Source: Candidatus Rokuibacteriota bacterium
Lineage (GTDB): Bacteria; Methylomirabilota; Methylomirabilia; Rokubacteriales; CSP1-6
Direction: 5' to 3'
Length of the DNA stretch: 39,837 nucleotides
NCBI GenBank assembly: GCA_016179965.1
Contig: JACPCF010000018.1
Location: 1 to 39,837 of the forward strand
Shown: positions 8,047 to 17,300 of the stretch, piece by piece
Position numbering within the stretch: the stretch's first letter is position 1
Layout: each line of letters opens with the position of its first letter
Translations under genes and position numbers: made by a program
Notes under the pieces: generated by a model
What the model was told of the DNA's origin: nothing
Databases searched by the model: none
What the model saw: the letters and a program-made list of their open reading frames with translations, nothing else

Positions 8047-9072
8047 ATGAAAAAGATACTGCCGCTCTTACTCGTGGCCGGCTTCCTCCTCTCAATACCC
8101 GCCGATGCCTGGTCTCAGGCTCGAGACATCAAGTGGGGGACCGCCGCCGTCGGGTCAGCCGGGCACAGGGCCCTGACCGTCCTGGCCGCGGTCCTGAACC
8201 GCGAGATGCCGAACTACCGGATCGCGGCCCTGCCGCTGCCGGGGGCGATCCTCACCATGAAGCAGTACGCGACGGGCGAGATAGACGCGTACTACGCGGC
8301 CGACGTCGGGTTCTACGAGCTGGCGAACGACATCAACCGGTTCAAAGGCTTCAAGGCCCAGATGAAGCGCCAGCTCGTCCAGTCCTTCTGGCTCTACACC
8401 GTGGAGGTCGGGGTCGGGATCCACTCCCGGGACCGCGACAAGTACAGGCAGTGGCGGGATCTCTCCGGGCAACCGGTCTTCACCGGCCCCCTCCCCTGGG
8501 ACGTCCGGGCGCACCTGGAGCGGGCCTTTGCCACGCTGGGCGTCAAGCACCGGTACGTGAACACGGACCTTACGACCGCCGGATCGTTGCTCGAGCAGGG
8601 CGGCATCAAGGCGTTCATCACCTACACCAACGCCGAGGCGACGCCGCCGCCGTGGATCATCGAGGCGTCCCTGGCCACGGACTGGGCGATCCTCAACCCG
8701 AGTCCGGAGGAGCTCGACCAGCTCCGGAAGGCGGGGTTCCGGACCGTCGAGATCCGGCCGGAGGTCTTCAAGCGGAACATCCACGCGGAAAGGGTCGTCT
8801 ACTTCCCCTTCTACTACGGCTTCCACGTGGGGCTGGAGGTGCCCGACGAGGACGCCTACAAGATGCTGAAGGCCATCGAGAAGAACGCCGACGAGCTGGC
8901 CAAGGCCTCCGGCGACTTTGCGCAGATCCAGAAGGACATGGTGGGGATGCAGCGCAAGGGGGTCGAGTCGTCGATCGACCTTGCGCCCGTCCACCCGGGC
9001 CTGGCGCGGTACATGCGCGAGAAGGGCGTCTGGGATTCCAAGTGGGACGGCCGGATCGCCAAGCGCCAGTAG
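8047..9072 (+). CDS. TAXI family TRAP transporter solute-binding protein
   Basis: MKKILPLLLVAGFLLSIPADAWSQA signal peptide, then RDIKWGTAAVGSAGHRALTVLAAVLN...; possible alternative start at 7915 in the same frame. Confidence 0.87.
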   Translation: MKKILPLLLVAGFLLSIPADAWSQARDIKWGTAAVGSAGHRALTVLAAVLNREMPNYRIAALPLPGAILTMKQYATGEIDAYYAADVGFYELANDINRFKGFKAQMKRQLVQSFWLYTVEVGVGIHSRDRDKYRQWRDLSGQPVFTGPLPWDVRAHLERAFATLGVKHRYVNTDLTTAGSLLEQGGIKAFITYTNAEATPPPWIIEASLATDWAILNPSPEELDQLRKAGFRTVEIRPEVFKRNIHAERVVYFPFYYGFHVGLEVPDEDAYKMLKAIEKNADELAKASGDFAQIQKDMVGMQRKGVESSIDLAPVHPGLARYMREKGVWDSKWDGRIAKRQ

Positions 9073-9159
9073 CCTCCTGGAGCGCACCCCTGCGGCCGGC
9101 CGGCTCGTCCCGGCGGGTCCCGGCCGTAGGCCCCCCCGCGCAAGCCCGGTAACGACCGC

Positions 9160-11106
9160 ATGAGCGCCCCCGCGAAGCCGGCCCGGGCCGCCGAGATGCT
9201 TTACTTCCTCGTCGCCGCTTTCTTCCTCGTTTACCTCCTCAGGTACTATCTGACCGGCCTGGGTGGCCCCACGCTGCTCGCGATGACGCTGGTGCCGGTC
9301 GCCTTCATCCTGTTCACGCTCGACTCCTTGCGCACCAACGCCCTTTACCCGAAGCTCGGGCCCCTTGCCAACCAGGTCATCGCGACCGTCTACGTGGCCG
9401 TGTGCCTCGTCGTCGCGGTCTACATGACCGTGGAGTACGAGGCCATCGGAACGGTCCGGGCGGGGATCTTCAGCAGGACCGACCTCGTCATCGGCACCCT
9501 GATGGTGGCACTCGTCATGGAGTACGCCCGGAAGAAATACTTCGCGCTGTTCGTGCTCAACGTGCTCCTGATCCTCTACACGGCGTACGGCTGGCTCGTG
9601 CCCGGCCTGTTCGGGCACCCGGGCCTCGGCTGGACACGCGTGCTGAGCGCCATGAGCGTCGAGATGGCGACCGGGGTGTTCTCGCGGCTGCCGCAGCTCG
9701 CCCTGACGCTGATCGGCTCGTTCATGCTCGTCCTCAGCGCCCTGCGCGCCTTCGGGTGCGTGGACTCCATCCTGAAGGCCGCCTCCCGGGTCGCCGCGCG
9801 GTCGCCTCACGCCCTGCCGCAGGCGGCGGTGCTCGGGTCTTTCGGGGTCGGGATGGTGAGCGGCAGCGGCGCGGCAAACGCCGCCACCACCGGGTCGGCG
9901 ACGATCCCCGCCATGATCGCCAGCGGGCTTCCCCGGGTGAACGCCGCCGCCATCGAGACGGCTTCCTCATTGGGGGGCCAGCTCATGCCGCCGGTCATGG
10001 GGATCTCCGCCTTTCTGATGGCCGACTTCCTGGGCCGGAGCTATTTCGACGTGGTCGCCAGGGGGTACGCGCCCGCGCTGATCTACTACGCCGGGGTCAC
10101 TGTCGGCGTCTACCTGCTCGCGGCGCGGTACCGGGCCCGCACGGGGGCGGTCTCGCTCGCCGAGAGGATAAGCTTTTCCGACGGGATCAACCTCCTCGCC
10201 TACCTGGCCGTCGTCGCGGGGCTGGTGGTCCTCATGGCGGTCACCGGACTACCGGCGATGCTCGCCGCCCTCAGAGTGTTCGGCTGGGTAACCGTCCCGC
10301 TGTCCGTGATCTTCGTCGTCACGACGTACCGGACCTACCGGTCCTGGGACCTCCGCCGGCTGGCGGCTCCGTTCCGTGAGCTGGTCGACGGCTTTGCGGC
10401 CATGACCACCGAGCTGACCCTGCTGCTGGCCACCCTGTCGGTCATGACGGGCGCGTTCGTCATCACGGGGATCCCGACGAAGGTCGGGTTCATCATGATG
10501 GAGGCGGCCGGCGTCAACCTCGTGGCGATGATCCTCGTCGCCTTCGTCTTCGGCGCCATCGTCGGGACCGGGCTGCCTCCGGCGCCGACGTACGTCATCA
10601 CGGTGCTCGTGATCGCCCCACCCATGATCAAAGCCGGGGTGGACCCGTGGGTCGTCCACTTCTTCGCCTTCTTCCTCGGCGTGTGGGGCGAGCTCACGCC
10701 GCCGACGTCCGTCACGGCCGCGGTGGCCGCCAGGATCGCCGACGCCTCCTTCATGGGAACGCTCTTGCGGGCGCTCCGGCTCTGTGTCGGCCTGTTCGTG
10801 CTGATGGGCGCGATCTTCGCACGGCCCCAGCTGGTCGTCGAGCCGGGGGTGGCCCAGCTCGGCGCGTTCGGTCTGATCCTGGTGGCAACGGTGGGCATCG
10901 TGTTCAGCCTCCAGGCGAGCTTCAGCGAAAGACGGGTGCGAGACCTGGCCGCGCGGAGCGCTCTCGCCGGCTTCTCGCTCGTGGTCTTGTTCCACCCGAG
11001 CACGGAGCTGGCCGTGCTCGCCATGGTGCCGATCGGGGCGCTCGTAGGGTACTGGCTTGTCAAGGGCCGAACGGGGGTGGCGGTGGAAGAGGCTGGGGCA
11101 GTCTGA
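9160..11106 (+). CDS. TRAP transporter permease, fused TAXI-type (4TM/12TM)
   Basis: 648 aa polytopic; GVGMVSGSGAANAATTGSATIPAMIASGLPRVNAAAIETASSLGGQLMPPVMGISAFLMADFLG and GTGLPPAPTYVI motifs of TRAP DctM-type permeases. Confidence 0.95.
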   Translation: MSAPAKPARAAEMLYFLVAAFFLVYLLRYYLTGLGGPTLLAMTLVPVAFILFTLDSLRTNALYPKLGPLANQVIATVYVAVCLVVAVYMTVEYEAIGTVRAGIFSRTDLVIGTLMVALVMEYARKKYFALFVLNVLLILYTAYGWLVPGLFGHPGLGWTRVLSAMSVEMATGVFSRLPQLALTLIGSFMLVLSALRAFGCVDSILKAASRVAARSPHALPQAAVLGSFGVGMVSGSGAANAATTGSATIPAMIASGLPRVNAAAIETASSLGGQLMPPVMGISAFLMADFLGRSYFDVVARGYAPALIYYAGVTVGVYLLAARYRARTGAVSLAERISFSDGINLLAYLAVVAGLVVLMAVTGLPAMLAALRVFGWVTVPLSVIFVVTTYRTYRSWDLRRLAAPFRELVDGFAAMTTELTLLLATLSVMTGAFVITGIPTKVGFIMMEAAGVNLVAMILVAFVFGAIVGTGLPPAPTYVITVLVIAPPMIKAGVDPWVVHFFAFFLGVWGELTPPTSVTAAVAARIADASFMGTLLRALRLCVGLFVLMGAIFARPQLVVEPGVAQLGAFGLILVATVGIVFSLQASFSERRVRDLAARSALAGFSLVVLFHPSTELAVLAMVPIGALVGYWLVKGRTGVAVEEAGAV

Positions 11107-11310
11107 GGCCGGGAAGACCTATCGGATCCGGCGGGTCGTCCTTGAGGTTCCGCCTCTCAGGGCCCGCCGGGGGGGACATTCCCTCTGTGGTCGAGCCCTT
11201 CCGGCTCCGGTTCAATGAGCGGCACGGGCTCGCGGTCGTGGACCGTCTTCCTCTTCGGGATCATCGGGTCCCGGGGGAAGCCGAGGCGGAGATATGAGGG
11301 GAAGTCGGCG

Positions 11311-12111
11311 ATGATCCGGGTGGGAATCTTCGGGCTAGGAACCATCGGTCGTCGGGTCTGCTGGGCCGTGGAGGCAGGGATTCCTGGAATCGCGCTGGCA
11401 GGCGGAACGGGGCGCGATGGGGCCAAGGCCGAAGCCTTCCTCGCTTCCCTGCCATCGAAGCCACCCTTTCTGCCGCCTGAAGAGCTGATCCAGGCCTCCG
11501 ATCTCGTGCTCGAGGCCGCCACTCAGGCGGCGCTTCAAGATCTGGCTCCCAAAGTGCTCGGGGCCGGAAAGGACCTGATGGTGCTCTCCTGCGGCGGCCT
11601 CCTCGGCCGGAGCGACTGGGTTGAACTGGCCCGGCGCAATCGCTGCCGGATCCTGGTCCCCTCGGGGGCCATCGCCGGGCTCGACGGGGTCAAGGGCGCG
11701 CGCGTGGGAGCGATCACCGCCGTGACGATGGAGAGCCGGAAGCCACCCTGCGGCTGGACGGGCGCCCGCTACATCGAGGAGACCCGGATCGACCTGGAGG
11801 CGATCCGGGAGGAGACACTGATCTTCGAGGGGACGGCCACAGAGGCGTGCCGGGCCTTCCCCGCCAACGTGAACGTCGTCGCGGCGCTCTCCCTGGCGGG
11901 GGTCGGCCCCGAGCGCACCCGGATCAAGGTCTTCGCGGTCCCCGGCCTGGCCCGGAACACCCACCGGATCACGCTGGAGGGGGAGTTCGGGCGACTCCAG
12001 ATCCAGGTGGAGAACGTCCCCTCGGAGAACCCGCGAACGGGGAAGCTCTCCTACCTCTCGGCGATCGCCCTTCTGAGAGACCTCGGAGCCACGGTCAAGG
12101 TGGGGACGTAA
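11311..12111 (+). CDS. Aspartate dehydrogenase family (NadX-like) protein
   Basis: MIRVGIFGLGTIGRRVCWAVEAG Rossmann start; VLSCGGLLG, VPSGAIAGLDGVKGA, KPPCGWTG, FPANVNVVAALSLAGVGPERTRIKV, NTHRI motifs. Confidence 0.88.
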   Translation: MIRVGIFGLGTIGRRVCWAVEAGIPGIALAGGTGRDGAKAEAFLASLPSKPPFLPPEELIQASDLVLEAATQAALQDLAPKVLGAGKDLMVLSCGGLLGRSDWVELARRNRCRILVPSGAIAGLDGVKGARVGAITAVTMESRKPPCGWTGARYIEETRIDLEAIREETLIFEGTATEACRAFPANVNVVAALSLAGVGPERTRIKVFAVPGLARNTHRITLEGEFGRLQIQVENVPSENPRTGKLSYLSAIALLRDLGATVKVGT

Positions 12112-12137
12112 TGCGCGAGCGAAGGCGAGCCACTGCG

Positions 12138-12178
12138 CTCTCGGGATGGAGCCACCGGACCTGCCCGGTCCGCGAGAG
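12138..12178. terminator. Nested stem structure in convergent intergenic region
   Basis: CTCTCG(12138-12143)...CGGACC(12156-12161)-tgccc-GGTCCG(12167-12172)-CGAGAG(12173-12178): two stacked 6-bp stems with a 12-nt one-sided bulge. Confidence 0.4.
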
Positions 12179-12287
12179 GGCGGACCTGAAGTAGGGTATG
12201 TCACGGGCCCGCATGACCATCACCTCCGTCTTCAGTATGGCGGAGGCGCGGCCCGGCGCAATGCCCAATAAATGATACGGAGCGCGA

Positions 12288-12623
12288 CTACTCCCAGCCC
12301 GCCAGAGCCTCCCGGCATGTCGGATAGACGCCCATCCCCTCGTTCAGCCGGGTCAGCTCGAAGATCCTGAGGACGTTCCCGCGCAGGGCGCAGACCCTGA
12401 GATCCCCCGCGCCTTTCCGGGCGCGCTTCATGGCCCGCACCAGTTCCCCCAGCCCCGCGCTGTCGATGTAGCCGACACCGAAGAGGTCCACCACGATCCT
12501 GGTCTTCCCCTGGTCGAGGAGATCGTTGAGCGTCTGCTTCATCTGCCGCGCCGACGCCGTGTCCAGATCCCCCGTGACGGCGACGACCGTGGCCCCACGC
12601 GACGGCGTGATCTGGATGTCCAC
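12288..12623 (-). CDS. STAS domain protein (anti-sigma factor antagonist family)
   Basis: VDIQITPSRGATVVAVTGDLDTASARQMKQTLNDLLDQGKTRIVVDLFGVGYIDSAGLGELVRAMKRARK; conserved IDSAGLG phospho-Ser site; GTG start. Confidence 0.87.
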   Translation of the reverse strand: MDIQITPSRGATVVAVTGDLDTASARQMKQTLNDLLDQGKTRIVVDLFGVGYIDSAGLGELVRAMKRARKGAGDLRVCALRGNVLRIFELTRLNEGMGVYPTCREALAGWE

Positions 12624-12637
12624 GGGGGGCGGCAGGG

Positions 12638-13570
12638 CTAGGGGTGGGCCTCGAGGAAGCGCTCGGCTTCGAGCGCGGCCATGCACCCGGTCCCGGCGGC
12701 GGTGACGGCCTGGCGGTAGGTGTGGTCCTGCACGTCCCCTGCGGCGAAAACGCCCGGCACCGAGGTCTGGGTGGTCCCGGGGACGACCCTGATGTAGTCG
12801 TTGGGGAGAAGCTCGAGCTGCCCCCTGAAGAGCTGGGTGTTGGGCTGGTGGCCGATGGCGATGAAGAGCCCGTCCACCGGACGCTCGGTGAGCTCCCCCG
12901 TCTTGAGGTTCTTCAGGCGGACGGCCGTGACGACGCCCTTGGACACGTCCAGGATGTCCTCCACCGCCGAGTTCCAGGCGAACTCGATCTTGGGATTCTT
13001 GAACGCGCGCTCCTGCATGATCTTGGACGCCCGGAGGGTGTCCCGGCGGTGGACGACCTCCACCTTCCGCCCGAGCCGCGCCAGGTAAAGCGCCTCCTCC
13101 ATGGCCGAGTCGCCCCCCCCCACCACCATGATGTTCTTGTCTTTGAAGAAGAAGCCGTCGCAGGTGGCGCAGGTGGAGATGCCGCGGCCCATCAGCTTCT
13201 GCTCGGCCGGAACGCCCAGGAGCTTCGCCGACGCGCCGGTCGCGAGGATCACCGACAGGGCCTCGTAGGTCTGGTCCCCCGCCGTCACGCGGAACGGCCG
13301 CCGGGAGAAGTCCACGGCCGTCACGTCCTCGGCGATGATCTCGGTGTCGAAGCGCTCCGCCTGCTTGCGGAAGATCTCCATCAGCTCGGGGCCCATGATC
13401 CCGTCCACGAACCCGGGGTAGTTCTCCACCATGGTGGTGAGCATGAGCTGGCCGCCCCACTGGACGCCGATGAACATGAGCGGCGACAGGTTGGCGCGCG
13501 CGGCGTAGATGGCGGCCGTGTAGCCGGCCGGCCCCGATCCCATGATGATGACCTTTCGCGGAATTGACAT
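12638..13570 (-). CDS. trxB: Thioredoxin-disulfide reductase
   Basis: 310 aa; GSGPAGYTAAIYAARANLSPLMF, CATCDGFFFKDKNIMVVGGGDSAMEEALYLA, GVFAAGDVQDHTYRQAVTAAGTGCMAALEAERFL. Confidence 0.97.
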   Translation of the reverse strand: MSIPRKVIIMGSGPAGYTAAIYAARANLSPLMFIGVQWGGQLMLTTMVENYPGFVDGIMGPELMEIFRKQAERFDTEIIAEDVTAVDFSRRPFRVTAGDQTYEALSVILATGASAKLLGVPAEQKLMGRGISTCATCDGFFFKDKNIMVVGGGDSAMEEALYLARLGRKVEVVHRRDTLRASKIMQERAFKNPKIEFAWNSAVEDILDVSKGVVTAVRLKNLKTGELTERPVDGLFIAIGHQPNTQLFRGQLELLPNDYIRVVPGTTQTSVPGVFAAGDVQDHTYRQAVTAAGTGCMAALEAERFLEAHP

Positions 13571-13607
13571 GGCCCTATTCTATTAGATGCACGGGGGATT
13601 CGGAAGG

Positions 13608-14360
13608 TTACCCGTGCGAACCCAGGATCCGGCTGAGCTCGGCGAGGGACCGGATCTCGTATTCCGGCGCGGGAAGCCCTGGCGGCGCCGACTCCCCGCT
13701 CGGGTTGAGCCAGGCGACGGCCATGCCTACCGCGTTCGCCCCCAGGACGTCAATGTCGGCTCGGTCCCCGACGAAAAGGGCGTCGCCGGGGCCGATTCCC
13801 AGGCGGTGGAAGGCGGCCTCGAAGATCGTGGCTTTGGGTTTCCGCCAGCCGACGTCGGCCGACACCACCACGGCCTGGAAGAGGCCGGACACCCGCTCCC
13901 GCTCCAGGATCCCATGGGCCGTGGGCGCGTAATCGAAGTTCGACACGATGCCCAGCTTGTACCGGCGCGCGAGCCGGGCGACGAGGGCCCGGTGCTCGGG
14001 CGGGAACCGAGCCGCCTGGGACAGGTACCGCTTGTGCGTGCTCAAGAGGGCTTCCAGCACCTCCGAGGGGATGCCCGCCGGCTCGAGGCCGAGGCGGCGG
14101 AAGAGGAGCCCGAAGCGCTCGGGGGCCCCGACCTCTCGGTAATCCGCCGCGCGGAGGCGCTCGGCCTCCCGCCAGCTCCAGATGAGCGCCTCGTAGAAGC
14201 GCGGGAGATCCACGCCGGGGGCGTAGGGGGCCAGGATCGGGAAGAGGTGCCCGGCCGTCGACCGCACGCTGGCGCCGTTGATCTGGACCTCCGGCAGGCG
14301 GTTCCGGTCGAAGCGGACGAGGGTGTCGAAGAGATCGAAGAGGACCGCGGAGAAGGTCAT
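13608..14360 (-). CDS. HAD family hydrolase
   Basis: AVLFDLFDTLVRFD, LGIVSNFDYAPT, KPKATIFEAAFHRLGIGPGDALFVGDRADIDVLGANAVGM. Confidence 0.92.
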   Translation of the reverse strand: MTFSAVLFDLFDTLVRFDRNRLPEVQINGASVRSTAGHLFPILAPYAPGVDLPRFYEALIWSWREAERLRAADYREVGAPERFGLLFRRLGLEPAGIPSEVLEALLSTHKRYLSQAARFPPEHRALVARLARRYKLGIVSNFDYAPTAHGILERERVSGLFQAVVVSADVGWRKPKATIFEAAFHRLGIGPGDALFVGDRADIDVLGANAVGMAVAWLNPSGESAPPGLPAPEYEIRSLAELSRILGSHG

Positions 14361-17300
14361 CGGCGCTCGCGCCCCTGCTTGAGGCGCAATAGCGCCAGGC
14401 GCGCCGTGGAGCGCACGGCCATGCTCGTGTCCTTGAGGACCGTTTGAAGCGCCTCCTGAGCCTCGGGGGAGCCCAGCTCTCCCAGGGCCCGCGCGGCAGC
14501 GGCCCGGACCGTCTCATGGAAGCCCTTGACGAGCCCCAGGAAGCGCGCGCGGCGCTGGAGGACCTCGACGAGGGGGTCCACCGCCCGTTCATCTTTGAGC
14601 TGTCCGAGGCCGAGGCACGCGGTCTTCAGCACCTCCACGGGCGTCTCCCGCCGCATCAGCCGGAGGATGGAGTCCACGAGCTCCCGAGCCTGAAGTCCCC
14701 TGACGCACTCGAGGGCGCCGGTGAGGACGTTGGGATCCCGTTCGCCGAGCGCCCGCTCGAGGAACTTCAGCGCCGCGGGCCGGGGGAGACGAGACACGAT
14801 GCCCGCGAACTCCGCCCGGACGAGAACGTCGGGGTGAGCCAGGAGGAAGAAGAAATCCGGGCCCAGCTCGGGCGCAACCAGGTCCAGCACGCTGACGATC
14901 CGGCGCGCGACGGGCGCTGAGGTCGGCGGATGGAGCTGCGGCACCAGGAGCCGCAGCCCGGCCCCCGGAAGCGACCGGAGGAGCGACGCGGCGACCTTCC
15001 GCACCTCCGCGTTCTCTTCCTGGGTCACGACGTTCACGATGAATTGAAGCGCGCCTTCTCCCAGTCCCGCCAGGATGGCCCGGCTCTGCTCGCGGCGGGT
15101 CGGATCATCCCCCTTCAGGGCGGTGAGGAGGGGCTCGAACACGCCGGTTGCGGCCATCTTTTCAACGGCGGCGGTGGCCAGCGGGAGGAGCTTCTTTTGG
15201 TCCGGCTTCCCGGCCTGCCCCCGCCCCAGCGCTTCGGCCAGGCTGACCGCCCGCGCGAGGTTGCCGTCCCTGAGCATCAGCTTGAGCGCTTCGACCGCGG
15301 CGCGGACCTCCCACTGGAACACCCGCGGGCTCGTTTCATTCACCAGGGCTTTCTCCAGCGCTTCGAGGGACATCTCACGGAGCCAGGCGAGGGTTCCGAC
15401 GTTCGCGACCGTGAGGAGGAGGGTGAGGCCGGAGGCGGCCCGCTGGCGCGTGCCTTCCATGGGATCGGCCAGCCCCCCCATGAGGCGCTCCCAGAGGAGC
15501 TTGGCCAGGTCCTTCCGCTCGGAGCCGAGCCAGGAATCGACGGCGGCCGGGATCGCTTCCTCGCGAAGGTCCGGCGCCGCCGCGGGCGTATCCAACCACT
15601 GCGCCACCTGCTCGAAGAGTTTCTCCTCCTCGCTGCGCGTCCGCCCGGGGGCGACGGCCGCGCCTCCCGATCCGGCGCCGCCCCCTTGGCCGCCCCCAGG
15701 CCCGCCCGGCCGCCCGCCCCCTGTGAGGGAGGCCCGGGCCGCCGTGTAGAAGCGGCTCCCCACCTGGATGGTCGTGATGCCCTTCTCCTCCAGGGCCCTG
15801 GCCAGGGCCACGGGGCTCATTGGATCATCCGTGCCCGGCAGAGCCAGTTGGGTGAGGAACACCTCGAGGTCCCCGCGCGTCACCCCGCGCGCGAGGGTCA
15901 CGCTCGTCAGGCCGCTCTCCTGGAGAAGCTTGTGGAGGAGCGGGCTGGTGATGCCGAACACCTTCGGGTTCGCGCGGACCCCGTTGATCACGATGCTGTC
16001 CTCGGCGAGCGCCAGCGTCACCGCCGGAATCCGGTCGAGGAGGACCTGTGCCTGGCGTTCCAGGCGCTCCTGGATCGAGACGTTCAGCTCGTTCTCCGGA
16101 GGGTAGAGGCGCAGGTTGTCCACGGCGCCCGCGAGGGACCGGAACACTTCGGCCGACAGGCGCATGCCTTCGTCGTCCAGGACGGTCTCGCCCGCGGGGA
16201 GCCCCCCGACCTGCTTCGTGGTGGCGAGGTAGATGGCGGGGAACACGCCCACATACAGGATCCCGCGGGATATCAGCTCCGCCTCCCACTCGGCGATCTC
16301 CGGGGGGATCCCCAGCGACGGACCGCTGAGAATCCTCACGAGTTCCTGGACCTCGCTTTCGATCACCCCGCGCACGAAGGTGAGGCTCCGAATCCCGTGC
16401 TGCCTGAAGAAGCGGAGGAGGTCCTGAGCATGCGCGACCAGGGCCTTCCCTTCCACCGCCTTGCCGTTCGCCAGCAGGGCCCCGCGCTGCTCCGCGAGGG
16501 TGATCGCCTCGTGCTGCTCCAGCAGCCGCAGGAGCGCCGCGCTGGCGCTGGCCAGCTCCTCGCGGACGAGCTGGCTTCCCTCAGGGAAGACCCGCATGTT
16601 CTTCGCAGCCAGCGTGAGCGTCTTGATGAACTGGACTGCCACCGGGAGGGCCGCCTCGTCGAGCGGCTGCGTCGCCTCCGCGATTCGCACTTTGACCGTC
16701 CCGGCCTCGCCGCCCCCGCCGACGCCCGTGACGCCGCCGCCGGGGCCCGCTCCCACGCCGGTGCCGGCGCCCACCCCGGCGGCTTTTCCGCCTCCCCCCT
16801 CGCCGCTCCCGGGCTCGCCCACATCGGCGGGGGAGAAGAGCCAGTCCCTGAGCGCCTGGAGTTTTTCCCGGTAGAAGCTGGCCCTGCCGGTGTCGTCGGA
16901 GCGCTCGAAGTGGTACGCGATCGGCCCGAGCGCCTCCCCCGGCTCCGGGCCGGCGAACCGCTCGTAGACCTGGGCCACTTTGCGGTGGGTCTCCCGGCGG
17001 TGCGTCGCATCCACGCCGTCGTGGACGATCTCGCGGAGGCGCGCGTTGGAAAACCGGATCTCTCCCGCGTCGGCGACGGGGTCGGTGGCCTCGAACACCC
17101 CCGAGCGGCGCCCGCGCTCCACGAAGTCGAGGGTTTCGCCGGGGTCCTGGCCCAGGACTTCGGCCAGCACCGCGAGGTCCACGTCCGGGCCGATGACGGA
17201 GGCTTCGGAGACCACCTCCAGCGTTTCAGGGTCCAGGTTCTCCAGCCGCCGCGCGATCGCTTCGTCGCCGGACGTGGGGAAGTCTTCCGGGGTCACCTGC

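Noticed and set aside
10647-11297. 216-aa plus-strand ORF ending ...VVEPFRLRFNERHGLAVVDRLPLRDHRVPGEAEAEI
   Set aside because: Most of it is out of frame with the TRAP permease. The last ~35 aa look somewhat protein-like and might be a gene remnant, but I cannot support a call.
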